This document shows, one piece after another, positions 16,570 through 26,862 of a stretch of DNA of 64,000 nucleotides (its first letter is position 1; every line of letters begins with the position of its first letter). The DNA lies in assembly GCF_014642635.1 (NCBI RefSeq), contig NZ_BMIQ01000001.1, positions 992,001 to 1,056,000 on the forward strand, written 5' to 3'. The notes under the pieces are model-generated. The model was not told the origin of the DNA. It made no database searches and worked only from the letters and a program-made list of their open reading frames with translations. The position numbers and the translations under genes were made by a program. This DNA is from Aureimonas endophytica. GTDB taxonomy: Bacteria; Pseudomonadota; Alphaproteobacteria; Rhizobiales; Rhizobiaceae.

Positions 16570-19218
16570 ATGCAGCGCAGCGACAACGCCCAGATCACCC
16601 GGCTCGAGGACTATACTCCGACCCCCTTCGCGGCGCAGCGGGTCGAGATGGTGTTTCGCCTCTTCTCCGACCGGACGGAGGTCGAGACGACGACGATCCT
16701 GGAGCGGCGCGCCGGCATCGACGCCGCCGAGCCGCTGCGCCTTGCCGGCGACGAGATCGCGCCGGTGCGCGTCGCGGTGGACGGCGCCGCCGTCCGGCCC
16801 GAGGCGATGGTCGTCGACGAGAACGGCCTCACCCTTTCGGACCTGCCGGCGAGCGGGTCCTTCGCGCTCACCATCGGCACGATCCTGGAGCCCGCCCGCA
16901 ACACGAAGCTCATGGGCCTCTACCGGTCGAACGGCATCTGGTGCACCCAGTGCGAGGCGGAGGGCTTTCGGCGGATCACCTATTTCCTCGACCGGCCGGA
17001 CGTGCTCGCCACCTATCTCGTGCGCATCGAGGCCGATCGGGATACGGCGCCCGTTCTCCTCTCCAACGGCAATCTTGTGGACAGCGGCGATCTCGGCGGC
17101 GGGCGGCACTATGCCGTCTGGGACGATCCCTTCCCGAAGCCCTCCTATCTCTTCGCCCTCGTCGCCGGCGCGCTGGACGAGCTTGCCGACAGCTTCACCA
17201 CTGCGAGCGGCCGGCATGTGAAGCTCGGCATCTTCACCGAGCGCGGCCAGTCGGACGGCGCCATCTACGCGATGGACGCGCTGAAGCGCTCCATGGCCTG
17301 GGACGAGCGCCGCTTCGGGCGCGAATACGATCTCGACGTCTTCAATATCGTCGCCATCTCCGACTTCAACATGGGGGCGATGGAGAACAAGGGCCTCAAC
17401 GTCTTCAACCACAAATACGTGCTGCTCGACCCGGACACGGCGACGGACGGCGACTATGCGGGCGTCGAGACGGTGATCGCCCACGAATATTTCCACAACT
17501 GGACAGGCAACCGCATCACCTGCCGCGACTGGTTCCAGCTCTGCCTCAAGGAAGGGCTGACCGTGTTCCGCGACCAGGAATTCTCGGCCGACGAGCGCTC
17601 GGCGCCGGTGAAGCGCATCGCCTCGGTGCGCGGGCTGAAGGCGCACCAGTTCCCAGAGGACCAGGGTCCGCTCCAGCATCCGGTGCGCCCGAGCCAGTAT
17701 CGCGAGATCTCCAACTTCTACACCGCCACGATCTACGACAAGGGTGCCGAGCTGGTGCGGATGATCGAGACGATCCTCGGCCGCGAGCGCTTCCGCGCCG
17801 GCATGGATCTCTATTTCGAGCGGCATGACGGCGACGCCGCGACGATCGAGGACTTCATCCGCTGTTTCGAGGAGGCGGGCGACATCGACCTGTCGCAATT
17901 CTCGCGCTGGTATTTCCAGGCCGGCACGCCGACCCTGTCGGTCACGCAGGACTACGATGCCGGAGCGGGCCGCCTGACGCTGCGCCTCGCCCAGGCGCTG
18001 GCGCCCGGCGCCGCCGGAACGCCCATCCTACCCTTCCACATCCCGGTGCGCTTCGGCCTCGTCGGCTCGAACGGCCAGGACATGGAGGCGCGCCCCGCCG
18101 CCGGCGCTCCGGTGGAGCGCGACGTGATCCACTTGCGCGAGCCGGAGGCAGAAATCGTCTTCGAGGGTCTCGCCGAACGGCCCTATGTCTCGGTGCTGCG
18201 CGACTTCTCCGCGCCCGTGACGCTGAAGGACGACCAGACGCCGGCCGACCGGCTGGCCCTCGCCCGGCTCGACCCCAATCCCTTCAACCGCTGGCGGGCG
18301 CTGTCCGATCTCGTCGGCGCCACCCTGGTGCGGGCGGCGAGCGACGCGCGGCGCGGCAGCGAGCCGGAGGTCGATCCGGCCGTCGTCGAGGCGCTCGTCT
18401 CCTCGGCCGACGACGAGGGGCTCGACGCCGCCCTGCGCGCCCAGATGCTGTCGCTGCCGAGCGAATCCGACATCGCCCGTCTCATCGGCGAGGATGTCGA
18501 TCCGGTCGCCATCCATCGCGGGCGCGAGGCGGTCTTCGTCGCGGTCGGCGCCAAGGGCGCCCAGCGCTTCGCCGCGCTCGGCGACCGGCTGGCGACGGCG
18601 GCAAGCTTCTCGCCGGATGCCGCCAGCGCCGGGCGCCGGGCGCTCGCCAACGCGCTGCTCGACTACCGGGCGGCCGCCGCCGGCGAGCCGGACCTCGCCT
18701 CCCGGCAATACGAGCGCGCGACCAACATGACCGACCGGCTCGCCGCGCTCGCCGTCCTCGCCCATCGCTTCCCCGGCACGCCGGCTTCGGAGGCGGCACT
18801 CGCGGCCTTCTACAGGCGCTACGAGACCAACGCCCTCGTCATCGACAAATGGTTCGCGCTCCAGGCGACGACCCCGCGCGAGGACGCGCTGGAGGTGGTG
18901 AAGTCGCTGGCCGACCATCCGAAATTCCGGCTCGCCAATCCGAACCGCGCCCGCTCGTTGGTCGGCTCCTTCGCCGCCGGCAACCAGCTCGCCTTCAACC
19001 GGGCGGATGGTGCCGGCTATCGGTTCGTTGCAGAAATGATTCACTCGATCGACCGTCTCAATCCGCAGATCGCCGCTCGAATCGCGACCGCTTTCCGGTC
19101 ATGGCGAAGCTTCGACGCGAAGCGGCGCGGCCAAGCCCATGAGGCGCTTGCGGAACTCGCCGCGCGGCCGGATTTGTCCCCGGACCTTCGCGATATTGTG
19201 GATAGGTCGCTCGGCTGA
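16570..19218 (+). CDS. pepN: Aminopeptidase N (M1 family)
   Basis: This 882-residue zinc metallopeptidase removes N-terminal residues from peptides in the cytoplasm. The exopeptidase motif GAMENKGLN and zinc motif HEYFH (His305, Glu306, His309) are present, with the distal zinc ligand Glu328 in LKEGLTVFRD. The order of domains (beta-saddle N-terminus, thermolysin-like catalytic domain, DUF3458 beta-sandwich and superhelical C-terminus ending in DPNAFNRWRAL-like and TNALVIDKWFALQATTP motifs) is that of bacterial PepN. Length matches Escherichia coli PepN. No N-terminal signal. Divergent from the EamA gene. Confidence 0.96.
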   Translation: MQRSDNAQITRLEDYTPTPFAAQRVEMVFRLFSDRTEVETTTILERRAGIDAAEPLRLAGDEIAPVRVAVDGAAVRPEAMVVDENGLTLSDLPASGSFALTIGTILEPARNTKLMGLYRSNGIWCTQCEAEGFRRITYFLDRPDVLATYLVRIEADRDTAPVLLSNGNLVDSGDLGGGRHYAVWDDPFPKPSYLFALVAGALDELADSFTTASGRHVKLGIFTERGQSDGAIYAMDALKRSMAWDERRFGREYDLDVFNIVAISDFNMGAMENKGLNVFNHKYVLLDPDTATDGDYAGVETVIAHEYFHNWTGNRITCRDWFQLCLKEGLTVFRDQEFSADERSAPVKRIASVRGLKAHQFPEDQGPLQHPVRPSQYREISNFYTATIYDKGAELVRMIETILGRERFRAGMDLYFERHDGDAATIEDFIRCFEEAGDIDLSQFSRWYFQAGTPTLSVTQDYDAGAGRLTLRLAQALAPGAAGTPILPFHIPVRFGLVGSNGQDMEARPAAGAPVERDVIHLREPEAEIVFEGLAERPYVSVLRDFSAPVTLKDDQTPADRLALARLDPNPFNRWRALSDLVGATLVRAASDARRGSEPEVDPAVVEALVSSADDEGLDAALRAQMLSLPSESDIARLIGEDVDPVAIHRGREAVFVAVGAKGAQRFAALGDRLATAASFSPDAASAGRRALANALLDYRAAAAGEPDLASRQYERATNMTDRLAALAVLAHRFPGTPASEAALAAFYRRYETNALVIDKWFALQATTPREDALEVVKSLADHPKFRLANPNRARSLVGSFAAGNQLAFNRADGAGYRFVAEMIHSIDRLNPQIAARIATAFRSWRSFDAKRRGQAHEALAELAARPDLSPDLRDIVDRSLG

Positions 19219-19229
19219 TTGACTCCCGG

Positions 19230-19252
19230 CGAGGCGCAAAATCCGCGCCTCG
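19230..19252 (+). terminator. Hairpin downstream of pepN
   Basis: CGAGGCGC (19230-19237) pairs perfectly with GCGCCTCG (19245-19252) around a 7-base loop, 11 bases after the pepN stop. There is no T tract behind it, so it is a weak or processing-type terminator. Confidence 0.45.
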
Positions 19253-19347
19253 TCAAGCTATGGACAAGCCGATTCGGGTCTGATCAATTGGCGACGATTC
19301 GAATGTGCGGCGTTCAGAATCGTTACGAGGATCAATAGCTTAGAGCG

Positions 19348-21714
19348 ATGCGGATGGGTTCGGACGCTTCATGCGTGCCGGCCGAGGCGAAACGTTTGCC
19401 GCGTTTCGTCCGGCCGCTGAATATGCAGACGTCCTTCTCCACGCGGCTGCGTCTCGTGCGCGGTCTCGGCCGGCGCTCGCTGATCGTCTCCGAGCCGCTG
19501 CTGCGCCGCGCCACCCCGATCTTCCTCATCGTCTTCCTGGCCGTGCTCGGCATCGCCGCCGCGATGATGCTGATCGAGGAGCGCCGCTTCGTGCGGGCCG
19601 ACGCCTTCCAGGACCTGAAGGTCGGGGCGAGCCTGGTGCGCGCCGAGCGCGACGACGTGCTGGCCTCGGAAGGTCTCGACCCGGCCGCCCAGGCAAGCGC
19701 CCTGGTGACGAGCGCCCTGCCCGCCGAACTGATGACCAAGGGCCGCTTCGCCGTTGTCAGCGACGAGGACGGCACGGTGATCGCCGCGACGGCCGGCCAT
19801 GACGCGCTGATCGGCGACCGGCTCGAAAACCTCTTCGCCGGCATCCAGCCGCTCCTGATGTTCGGCGAGCGGGCCGGCGTGATGGAAACCGACTTCCAGG
19901 GCGAATCCGTCCTCGTCTCGACGGCGCAGCTCGGCAATGCGCTCGGCTCGATCGTGCTGGTGCAGCCGAAGGCCGAGCTCTACGCCAAATGGCGGCGCCT
20001 GGTCTCCATCTGCGTCACCGTCTACGCCATGACGAGCCTGATCCTGCTCGTCATTCTCTACGCCTATTTCTGCCAGTCGATGCGCGCCCGCCTCGCCGAC
20101 GCGGAGCTGAGCGACACGCATCGCCGGGTGGAGACCGCCCTGTCGCGCGGCCGCTGCGGCCTCTGGGACTGGGACCTCGCGCGCGGCCGCATGTTCTGGT
20201 CGCGCTCCATGCACGAGATCCTCGGCATGCGCAGCGAGAACGGCATCCTGTCCTTCGGCGACGTCTCGGCGCTGATCCATCCCGACGACGGCGACCTCTT
20301 CGCCGTGGCCCGCGTCGTCGCCGCCGGCAAGGTGCGCCATCTCGACCGCACCTTCCGCATGCGCCGCTCCGACGGCACCTATATCTGGCTGCGCGCCCGC
20401 GCCGAGGTGACGCGCAATGCCGAGAACGAGATCCATCTGATCGGCGTCGCGGTGGACGTGACCGAGCACCACGCCCTCGCCAAGCGGACGGACGAGGCCA
20501 ATGCCCGTCTGAAGAACGCCGTCGAGAACATCTCGGAAAGCTTCGTCCTCTGGGACGCCGCGCATTGCCTCGTGCTCTGCAACCAGAAATACCAGAACGT
20601 CTTCGGCCTTGCCGGCCAGGACGTCCAGCCGGGCTCGCATTACAACGACGTGATGGCGAAGGCCCGCCGGCCGATCGAGACCCGCCCGCTGATCAGCCCC
20701 GGCGGCGCCAGCGGCGAAAGCGTCTACGAGGCGATGCTGGCCGACGGGCGCTGGCTTCAGATTTCCGAGCGCGGCACCAGCGACGGCGGCTTCGTCTCCA
20801 TCGGCACGGACGTCACCCAGCTGAAGCTGCACCAGGAGCGGCTGAGCACCTCCGAACAGCGGCTCATCGCCACGATCAACGCCCTGTCCAACGCCCGCAG
20901 CGATGCCGAGGCGAAGGCGAAGGAGCTGGAGATCCTGAACGGCAGCTATATTGAGGAGAAGGAGCGCGCCGAGGGCGCGAGCCGCGCCAAGACGACCTTC
21001 CTCGCCAATATGAGCCACGAGCTGCGCACGCCGCTGAACGCCATCATCGGCTTCTCCGAGATCATGCGCGACGGCACCTTCGGCCCGGTCGGCTGCCAGA
21101 AATACGTGGAATATGCCTCGGACATCAACGCCAGCGGGCACTATCTCCTGAAGCTGATCAACGACATCCTCGACATGTCGAAGATCGAGGCCGGCCGGCT
21201 GATGCTCTCGCCGGAGCCGGTGGACCTCACCGAGATCGTCGGCGAGGCGCGCAAGATCGTCGAGGTCCAGGCGGCGCAGAAATCGCTCGACTTCGAGATG
21301 CGCATGGAAGGCGACCTGCATCTGACGGCCGATCGCCGGGCGACGAAGCAGATCCTTCTCAACCTTCTCGCCAATGCGGTGAAGTTCACCAATTGCGGCG
21401 GCCGGGTGGAACTGCGCGCCCGGCGTGTCGGCCGCCACGCCTTCATCAGCATCGCCGATACTGGCATCGGCATCTCGCGCAATGCGCTGAAGAACCTCGG
21501 CAAGCCCTTCGAGCAGGTCGAGAACGAGCTGACGCGCACCAACAAGGGCACCGGCCTCGGCCTCGCCATCGCCCGCTCGCTGATCGAACTGCATGGCGGC
21601 TCGATCCGCATCGCCTCCCATGCTGGGCGCGGCACCGTCGTGTCGCTGCGCATGCCGGTCGGCCTCGACGCCGCGCCGGACGGCAGTCGGCTGATGGCGG
21701 CGCGGGCCGCCTGA
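19348..21714 (+). CDS. pleC: PAS-domain sensor histidine kinase, PleC-like
   Basis: This 788-residue membrane histidine kinase has two helices (about 50-70 and 213-235) enclosing a periplasmic domain. One PAS_3-type domain (about 250-370) and one PAS_7-type domain (about 385-495) follow, then HisKA with His557 in NMSHELRTPLN, and a HATPase_c domain (ILLNLLANAVKFT; DTGIGI; KGTGLGLAIARSLIELHGG). The segment GFSEIMRDGTFGPVG is typical of PleC/DivJ-type cell-cycle kinases. The position next to glnE and degP supports the PleC assignment because the same neighbourhood is known in Sinorhizobium. In Caulobacter PleC acts on DivK and PleD at the pole. The exact start is uncertain: an ATG at 19423-19426 is also possible. 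Confidence 0.82.
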   Translation: MRMGSDASCVPAEAKRLPRFVRPLNMQTSFSTRLRLVRGLGRRSLIVSEPLLRRATPIFLIVFLAVLGIAAAMMLIEERRFVRADAFQDLKVGASLVRAERDDVLASEGLDPAAQASALVTSALPAELMTKGRFAVVSDEDGTVIAATAGHDALIGDRLENLFAGIQPLLMFGERAGVMETDFQGESVLVSTAQLGNALGSIVLVQPKAELYAKWRRLVSICVTVYAMTSLILLVILYAYFCQSMRARLADAELSDTHRRVETALSRGRCGLWDWDLARGRMFWSRSMHEILGMRSENGILSFGDVSALIHPDDGDLFAVARVVAAGKVRHLDRTFRMRRSDGTYIWLRARAEVTRNAENEIHLIGVAVDVTEHHALAKRTDEANARLKNAVENISESFVLWDAAHCLVLCNQKYQNVFGLAGQDVQPGSHYNDVMAKARRPIETRPLISPGGASGESVYEAMLADGRWLQISERGTSDGGFVSIGTDVTQLKLHQERLSTSEQRLIATINALSNARSDAEAKAKELEILNGSYIEEKERAEGASRAKTTFLANMSHELRTPLNAIIGFSEIMRDGTFGPVGCQKYVEYASDINASGHYLLKLINDILDMSKIEAGRLMLSPEPVDLTEIVGEARKIVEVQAAQKSLDFEMRMEGDLHLTADRRATKQILLNLLANAVKFTNCGGRVELRARRVGRHAFISIADTGIGISRNALKNLGKPFEQVENELTRTNKGTGLGLAIARSLIELHGGSIRIASHAGRGTVVSLRMPVGLDAAPDGSRLMAARAA

Positions 21715-21718
21715 CGGC

Positions 21719-24682
21719 TCAGCCCGCTCCCTCTCCCAGCAACCGCTCGAAGGCGGCGCGCACCTCGGCGGCGATCGCGCCGAGCTCCGCCTCGATCGAC
21801 GAAGCCTCGCCGAGGCTCAGGCATTCCGTTAGACGTTCGGCGAGCCGCACCGGCAGCCGGTCGGCCGCGAAGGCGTCTTCGGGCCCGAGCCGGAGGAGTT
21901 GCAGGGCATCGCTCATGCGCCGCATCGCCGCGGCCAGACCGGCGGCGCCGGAAGACTCCTCCTCGCCGAGCCGCGCCAGCACCTCGACCGTCGGCCGGCC
22001 GACGAGGTCGAGCGGCGCCCGGCCGCTGAGCAGGGCATATTGCGCGGCAAATTCGAGGTCGATCACGCCGCCCGGCAGGAGCTTCAGGTCGAGCGGCCCG
22101 CGCGGCGGCTTCTCCCGCTCGATGAGCGCGCGCATCGACGCGATGTCCGAGCGCAGATCCGCCTCCGGCCGCCGCTCGCCGAGGATCGCCCGGATCGCCT
22201 CCGCGATCTCGGCGCCGAAACCGGCATCGCCGGCGACGAAGCGGGCGCGGGTCAGCGCCATCCGCTCCCAGGTCCGCGCCTCGCTCGCCTGATAGCGCCG
22301 GAAGGCGTCGAGATGGGTGGCGAGCGGTCCCTTGTTGCCGGAGGGGCGAAGGCGGAAATCCACCTCGTAAAGCACGCCCTCGCCCATCGGCGCGCTCAGC
22401 GCCGCAATGAGGCGCTGCGTCAGCCGCGAGTGGTAAAGGCTTGCCGCCAATGGCCTTTCGCCGTCCGATTCATCCTCTTCCAGAGGATGATCGTAGAAGA
22501 GGATCAGATCGACGTCGGAGCCCATGGTGAGTTCGCGGCTGCCGAGCCGGCCCATGCCGAACAGCGCCAGCCGCCCGCCCGGCACCCGCCCGTGGCGCTC
22601 GGCGAAATCGGCGGCGGTGCTCGCCAGCGCATGGCCGATCGCCGTATCGGCGATGTCCGAATAGGCGCGGCCGGCGCCAAGCCCGTCGAGCGTGCCCGAC
22701 AGGAGCCGCGTGCCGACGAGGAAGCGCTGCTCGGCCGCGAAAAGGCGCAGGCGCAGAAGCCGGTCCTCGTGGCCCGACGCCTCGGCGAGGCTCGGCGCCA
22801 GACGCGCCTCCAGCACCGCCCGGCTCGGACTGTCGCGGAAGAAGCTCGGATCGAGCAGCGCGTCGAAGACATGCGGCCGCCGCGCGATCGTATCGGCGAG
22901 GCGCGGCGCGGCGCTGACGATCAGCGTCAGAAGATCGAGCACCTTGCGATTGGAGGCGAGCAGCGAGAAGAATTGCAGCCCCGAGGGCAGGCCGGCGAGG
23001 AAGCGGTCGAAGGCGGCGAGCGCCGCGTCGGGATCGGGCGCGGCGCCGAGCGAGCGCACGAGATCGGGCAGGATGTCGGCGAGATGGCGCCGCGCGCCTT
23101 CCGAGCGCATAGCGCGCAGGCGCCCGCTCGGCCAGCCCGCCAGGATGCGGGCGCTGGCCTCCGCCCGCGCGAAGCCCTCGCCGGCGAGCCAGGCGGCGAG
23201 CGGCTCGATCTCGCCGCGCTCGGCGAGAAGCGCGAGGCCGACCGCCTCCGCCTCGGGACCGGCATCGCCGAACAGCGCGTCGAAATGCGTTTCGACGAGC
23301 CGCAGGCGCCGAAGAAGAGCCTCGGCGAAGACCGGAAGATCGCCATAGCCGAGCAGGCCGGCGACGCGCCGCAGCCCGTCGCGATCATCCGGCAGGATAT
23401 GGCTCTGCTCGTCCGCCACCATCTGGATCGCATGCTCGACGCGGCGCAGGAACCAATAGGCGGCGGTCAGCTCGGCCGCCGCTTCCGGCGCCAGCCAGCC
23501 GCCGGCGCCGAGCGCCGCAAGCGCCTCGTCCGTGCGGCGCAGCCGGAGCGCCGGCGTCCGGCCGCCGGCGATGAGCTGCTGGGCCTGGGCAAAGAACTCG
23601 ACCTCGCGGATGCCGCCCGGCCCGAGCTTGATATTGTGACCTTCGACCCCGACGCCCTCGAAGCCGCGATGGCGGTCGATGCGCCGCTTCATCGCCTGGA
23701 TCTCGGAGACGGCATGGAAGTCGAGATGCCGGCGCCAGACGAAGGGCGCGATCTCGTGCAGGAACTCCGCCGCCGCGGCCGCGTCGCCGGCGATGCAGCG
23801 CGCCTTGATCATCGCGGCGCGCTCCCAGTTGCGGCCGCTGCCCTCGTAGTAGATCAGCGCCGCCGGAACGGGGATCGCCAGCGGCATCGCGCCCGGATCG
23901 GGCCGCAGGCGCAAGTCGGTGCGGAAGACGTAACCGTCGCCGGTCCGGTCGTTGACGAGCCGCACCAGCCGGCGCACGAGGCGCGAGAAGGTCTCGACGC
24001 TCTCGTCGCGGTCGAGGATGGCCGGCGCTTCGGGATCGAAGAGGACGATAAGATCGATGTCGCTCGAATAGTTCAATTCGCGCGCGCCGAGCTTGCCCAT
24101 GCCGAGAACGAAGAGGCCGCAGCCCTCTTCCGGCGCCTCCGCGCGGGGCGGGGCCAGCTTGCCGCGCGCGGCGAGATCGAGAAGGCAGAAGCGCAGCGCG
24201 GCGCGCACCGCCGCCTCGGCGAGCGCGGAAAGATCGGCCACCGTCCGGGCGGCATCGGCCGCGCCGAAGAGATCGCGCAGCGCGATCAGCAGGGCGGCTT
24301 CGAGCTTGGCCTCGCGCAGCGCCGTCATCAGCGCCGCCTCGCTTGCACCCGGCGCCGGCAGCGCCGCGACTTCGGCCAGAAGGGCAGCGAGCCGCGCCTC
24401 GGCGAATTCGGCGAAGAGGCGTTCCAGCCAGTCGGGACGCCGCAGCATCAGACCACCGAGATAGGTGGAGAGTTCCAGGACCGCCCCGAAGCGCTCGCGC
24501 CCCGGCCCGGCCCGGCAGAAGGTCGCGAGGCGCGGACAGTCGGCCGCCTCCGCCGCCTTCGCCAGATCCTCCAGCCAGAGGCGCGCCCGCGCCCCGTCGA
24601 GCGGGCATGGCGCGTGGTCGCCGCCGATCCGCGGCGCGTCCGCCTCAGCCTTCCGCGCCGCGCTCGCCTCCGTCCCGTCCAT
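21719..24682 (-). CDS. glnE: Bifunctional glutamine synthetase adenylyltransferase/deadenylase
   Basis: This 987-residue enzyme adds AMP to and removes AMP from glutamine synthetase, in response to PII, to tune nitrogen assimilation. It contains the two nucleotidyltransferase domains of GlnE. The N-terminal adenylyl-removing domain has LNYSSDIDLIVLFD, and the C-terminal adenylyltransferase domain has LTMGSDVDLILFYD. A GlnD-PII-uridylyltransferase-like helical region joins them. The ATG at 24682 has GGGGAGG 6 bases upstream; an ATG at 24700 would lack such a site. The gene overlaps the 3' end of the upstream histidine kinase gene by 38 bases. It converges with pleC, with 4 bases between stops. 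Confidence 0.96.
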   Translation of the reverse strand: MDGTEASAARKAEADAPRIGGDHAPCPLDGARARLWLEDLAKAAEAADCPRLATFCRAGPGRERFGAVLELSTYLGGLMLRRPDWLERLFAEFAEARLAALLAEVAALPAPGASEAALMTALREAKLEAALLIALRDLFGAADAARTVADLSALAEAAVRAALRFCLLDLAARGKLAPPRAEAPEEGCGLFVLGMGKLGARELNYSSDIDLIVLFDPEAPAILDRDESVETFSRLVRRLVRLVNDRTGDGYVFRTDLRLRPDPGAMPLAIPVPAALIYYEGSGRNWERAAMIKARCIAGDAAAAAEFLHEIAPFVWRRHLDFHAVSEIQAMKRRIDRHRGFEGVGVEGHNIKLGPGGIREVEFFAQAQQLIAGGRTPALRLRRTDEALAALGAGGWLAPEAAAELTAAYWFLRRVEHAIQMVADEQSHILPDDRDGLRRVAGLLGYGDLPVFAEALLRRLRLVETHFDALFGDAGPEAEAVGLALLAERGEIEPLAAWLAGEGFARAEASARILAGWPSGRLRAMRSEGARRHLADILPDLVRSLGAAPDPDAALAAFDRFLAGLPSGLQFFSLLASNRKVLDLLTLIVSAAPRLADTIARRPHVFDALLDPSFFRDSPSRAVLEARLAPSLAEASGHEDRLLRLRLFAAEQRFLVGTRLLSGTLDGLGAGRAYSDIADTAIGHALASTAADFAERHGRVPGGRLALFGMGRLGSRELTMGSDVDLILFYDHPLEEDESDGERPLAASLYHSRLTQRLIAALSAPMGEGVLYEVDFRLRPSGNKGPLATHLDAFRRYQASEARTWERMALTRARFVAGDAGFGAEIAEAIRAILGERRPEADLRSDIASMRALIEREKPPRGPLDLKLLPGGVIDLEFAAQYALLSGRAPLDLVGRPTVEVLARLGEEESSGAAGLAAAMRRMSDALQLLRLGPEDAFAADRLPVRLAERLTECLSLGEASSIEAELGAIAAEVRAAFERLLGEGAG

Positions 24683-26099
24683 GCTTGTCCTCCCCTCCAT
24701 CGGCCGGCAGGTCGATCACGACTCTAAGGCCGGGCTCGGCATCCTCAAGGGCGAGCGTGCCGCCATGAAGCCGCGCGATCGCCTGGACGAGAGACAGGCC
24801 GAGCCCCGATCCGGGCTTCGTCCGGCTTTCGTCCAGCCGGTAGAAGCGTTCCAGCACGCGCTCGCGCTTGTCGGCGGGAATGCCCGGACCATTGTCGGCG
24901 ACGGCGATCCGGCACCGGTCTGCCTCCTCCGCGACGGTGATCGCGACGCGTCCGCCGCCCTCTTCCGAAACGGCGTATTTCAGCGCGTTGTCGATGAGGT
25001 TCGAGACGGCCTGGCTGACGAGCTCGCGGCTGACATGGGCCTCGACCGGCCCCGGCAGGGCGCAGTCGATCCGGGCGCCCGCCTCTTCGGCGAGCGGCTC
25101 GTAGAGCTCGACGAGATCGGCGACGAGCTGCGAGAGATCGACATCGCTCTTCGCCGCCGGGTGGAAGCCGGCCTCGACGCGGCTGATCATCAGAAGCGCG
25201 TCGAAGGTGCGGATCATGCCGTCCGCCTCCGCCAGATTGGCCTCCAGCGCCGCCTTCGGATTGCCGCCGGTCTCGGCCTCGGCCAGCGCGCTTTCGGCGC
25301 GGTTGCGCAGGCGCGTCAGCGGCGTCTTCAGGTCATGGGCGATATTGTCGGAGACCTGCTTCAGCCCTTCCTGCAACAGGGCGATGCGGCCGAGCAGCGT
25401 GTTGAGATTGGCGGAGAGCCGGTCGAACTCGTCATTGGCGCCGGAGACCGGCAGACGCTCGCCGAGATCGCCGGCGAGGATGCGGGCCGAGGCCGCCGAC
25501 ATCCGGTCGAGCCGTTGCAGGGCGCGCCGGCCGACGAAGAGCCAGGCGAAGAGCGCGCCGATGCCCATCAGCGCCAAAGCGAGGATCAGGGCGCGGCGCA
25601 CCAGCGCGCGGAAGCGCTCCTGCTCCGTCTGGTCGCGGCCGACCAGCACCCGCATGCCGTTCGGCAGGCTGACGATCTCGGCCACCGCCCGGTGCAGGCT
25701 GCTCGCGTTCTCGTCCGAGAAGCGCATATAGGCGAAGGCTTCCTCGGTGAAGCCGCTGCGGTCCAGCGTGCCGGGCTCCAGCGCCTCGACATTGCCGGCA
25801 AGGATGCGGCCGGTCGGGTCGGTGACGAGATAGAGCGAGGCGCCCGGCTGGTTCGCCCGCTTCTCGATGGCGCGCACCAGACCGACGATGCCGCTGGAGC
25901 GGTAGATCGTGCCGAGATCGGCGATCTCGTCGCCGATCGCCTCGCGGCTCTGGCTCTGCAACAGGCTCGTGGCGCTCGCCGTGACATAGACGACGAGCAC
26001 CACCGCGAAGACGGCGAAGAGCCCGAGATAGACCGCCGACAGGCGCACGGCCGTCATGCGCATCAGCGAGCGGAAGCGGAAGCGGTTCGGCGCTCGCAT
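24645..26099 (-). CDS. Sensor histidine kinase of a two-component pair (degP-linked)
   Basis: This 484-residue inner-membrane histidine kinase has a helix near residues 20-43 and a second near 168-189 around a periplasmic domain. HAMP follows (RRALQRLDRMSAASARILAG), then HisKA with His255 in NIAHDLKTPLTRLRNR. The HATPase_c domain has SNLIDNALKYA, DNGPGIP, and SGLGLSLVQAIARLHGG. It is encoded 17 bases after its response regulator. The order degP, regulator, kinase, glnE, pleC resembles Sinorhizobium. Its stop lies inside the start of glnE. The signal is unknown; an envelope-stress role is plausible from linkage to degP. Confidence 0.9.
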   Translation of the reverse strand: MRAPNRFRFRSLMRMTAVRLSAVYLGLFAVFAVVLVVYVTASATSLLQSQSREAIGDEIADLGTIYRSSGIVGLVRAIEKRANQPGASLYLVTDPTGRILAGNVEALEPGTLDRSGFTEEAFAYMRFSDENASSLHRAVAEIVSLPNGMRVLVGRDQTEQERFRALVRRALILALALMGIGALFAWLFVGRRALQRLDRMSAASARILAGDLGERLPVSGANDEFDRLSANLNTLLGRIALLQEGLKQVSDNIAHDLKTPLTRLRNRAESALAEAETGGNPKAALEANLAEADGMIRTFDALLMISRVEAGFHPAAKSDVDLSQLVADLVELYEPLAEEAGARIDCALPGPVEAHVSRELVSQAVSNLIDNALKYAVSEEGGGRVAITVAEEADRCRIAVADNGPGIPADKRERVLERFYRLDESRTKPGSGLGLSLVQAIARLHGGTLALEDAEPGLRVVIDLPADGGEDKHGRDGGERGAEG

Positions 26100-26116
26100 G
26101 GGCGGGGACGAAGCGC

Positions 26117-26794
26117 TCAGCCGTCGGCGCGCATGATATAGCCGGCGCCGCGCACGGTATGGAGCAGCGGCGAGCCGAAATCGCGCTCGATCTTGGAGCG
26201 CAGGCGCGAGATATGCACGTCGATGACATTGGTCTGGGGGTCGAAATGATAGTCCCAGACGTTTTCGAGTAGCATGGTGCGCGTCACCACCTGCCCGGCA
26301 TGCTTCATCATATATTCGAGCAGGCGGAATTCGCGCGGCTGGAGGACGACGCTCTTTCCCGCCCGCTTCACCTCGTGCGACAGCCGGTCGAGCTCCAGAT
26401 CGCCGACCCGGTAGACCGTCTCGACCTCCTTGGCGCCGCGCCGGCGGCCGAGCACCTCGACCCGGGCGAGCAGTTCGGAAAAGGCGTAGGGCTTGGCGAG
26501 ATAGTCGTCGCCGCCGGCCCGAAGGCCGGTGACGCGATCGTCCACCTGGCCGAGGGCCGAAAGGATCAGGGCCGGCGTCTCGACGCCCTTCTGCCGCAGG
26601 CCGGAGATCACGGACAGGCCGTCGCGCTCCGGCAGCATGCGGTCGACCACCATCACGTCGTAGTCGTGCGTCTCGGCCATGTGGAAGCCGGTCTGGCCGT
26701 CGCCCGCATGGTCGGGCACGTGCCCCGCCTCCCGAAAGGCCTTCACGAGATAGCTCGCCGCTTCGCGGTCGTCTTCGATGATGAGGATGCGCAT
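26117..26794 (-). CDS. OmpR/PhoB-family response regulator (degP-linked)
   Basis: This 225-residue regulator has an N-terminal receiver domain (MRILIIEDDREAA; phosphoacceptor Asp in MVVDRMLPERDG; Lys in LAKPYAF). A C-terminal winged helix ends in VIDVHISRLRSKIERDFG and LLHTVRGAGYIM. It pairs with the kinase encoded just downstream. The ATG at 26794 opens the conserved receiver with GGAG close upstream; an in-frame ATG at 26827 would add 11 residues. A strong terminator separates it from degP, so it needs its own promoter in 26795-26860. Confidence 0.92.
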   Translation of the reverse strand: MRILIIEDDREAASYLVKAFREAGHVPDHAGDGQTGFHMAETHDYDVMVVDRMLPERDGLSVISGLRQKGVETPALILSALGQVDDRVTGLRAGGDDYLAKPYAFSELLARVEVLGRRRGAKEVETVYRVGDLELDRLSHEVKRAGKSVVLQPREFRLLEYMMKHAGQVVTRTMLLENVWDYHFDPQTNVIDVHISRLRSKIERDFGSPLLHTVRGAGYIMRADG

Positions 26795-26862
26795 CGGCTC
26801 CGGCGCAGTGGATCTGGCTAGCGACATCATGTCGTTTCTCCGCTTCGCGGAAAGAGTCCAGG

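Noticed and set aside
15349-17898. An 849-codon leftward frame across the EamA and pepN genes
   Set aside because: It covers parts of several real genes in other frames and has no domain; typical GC-driven open frame.
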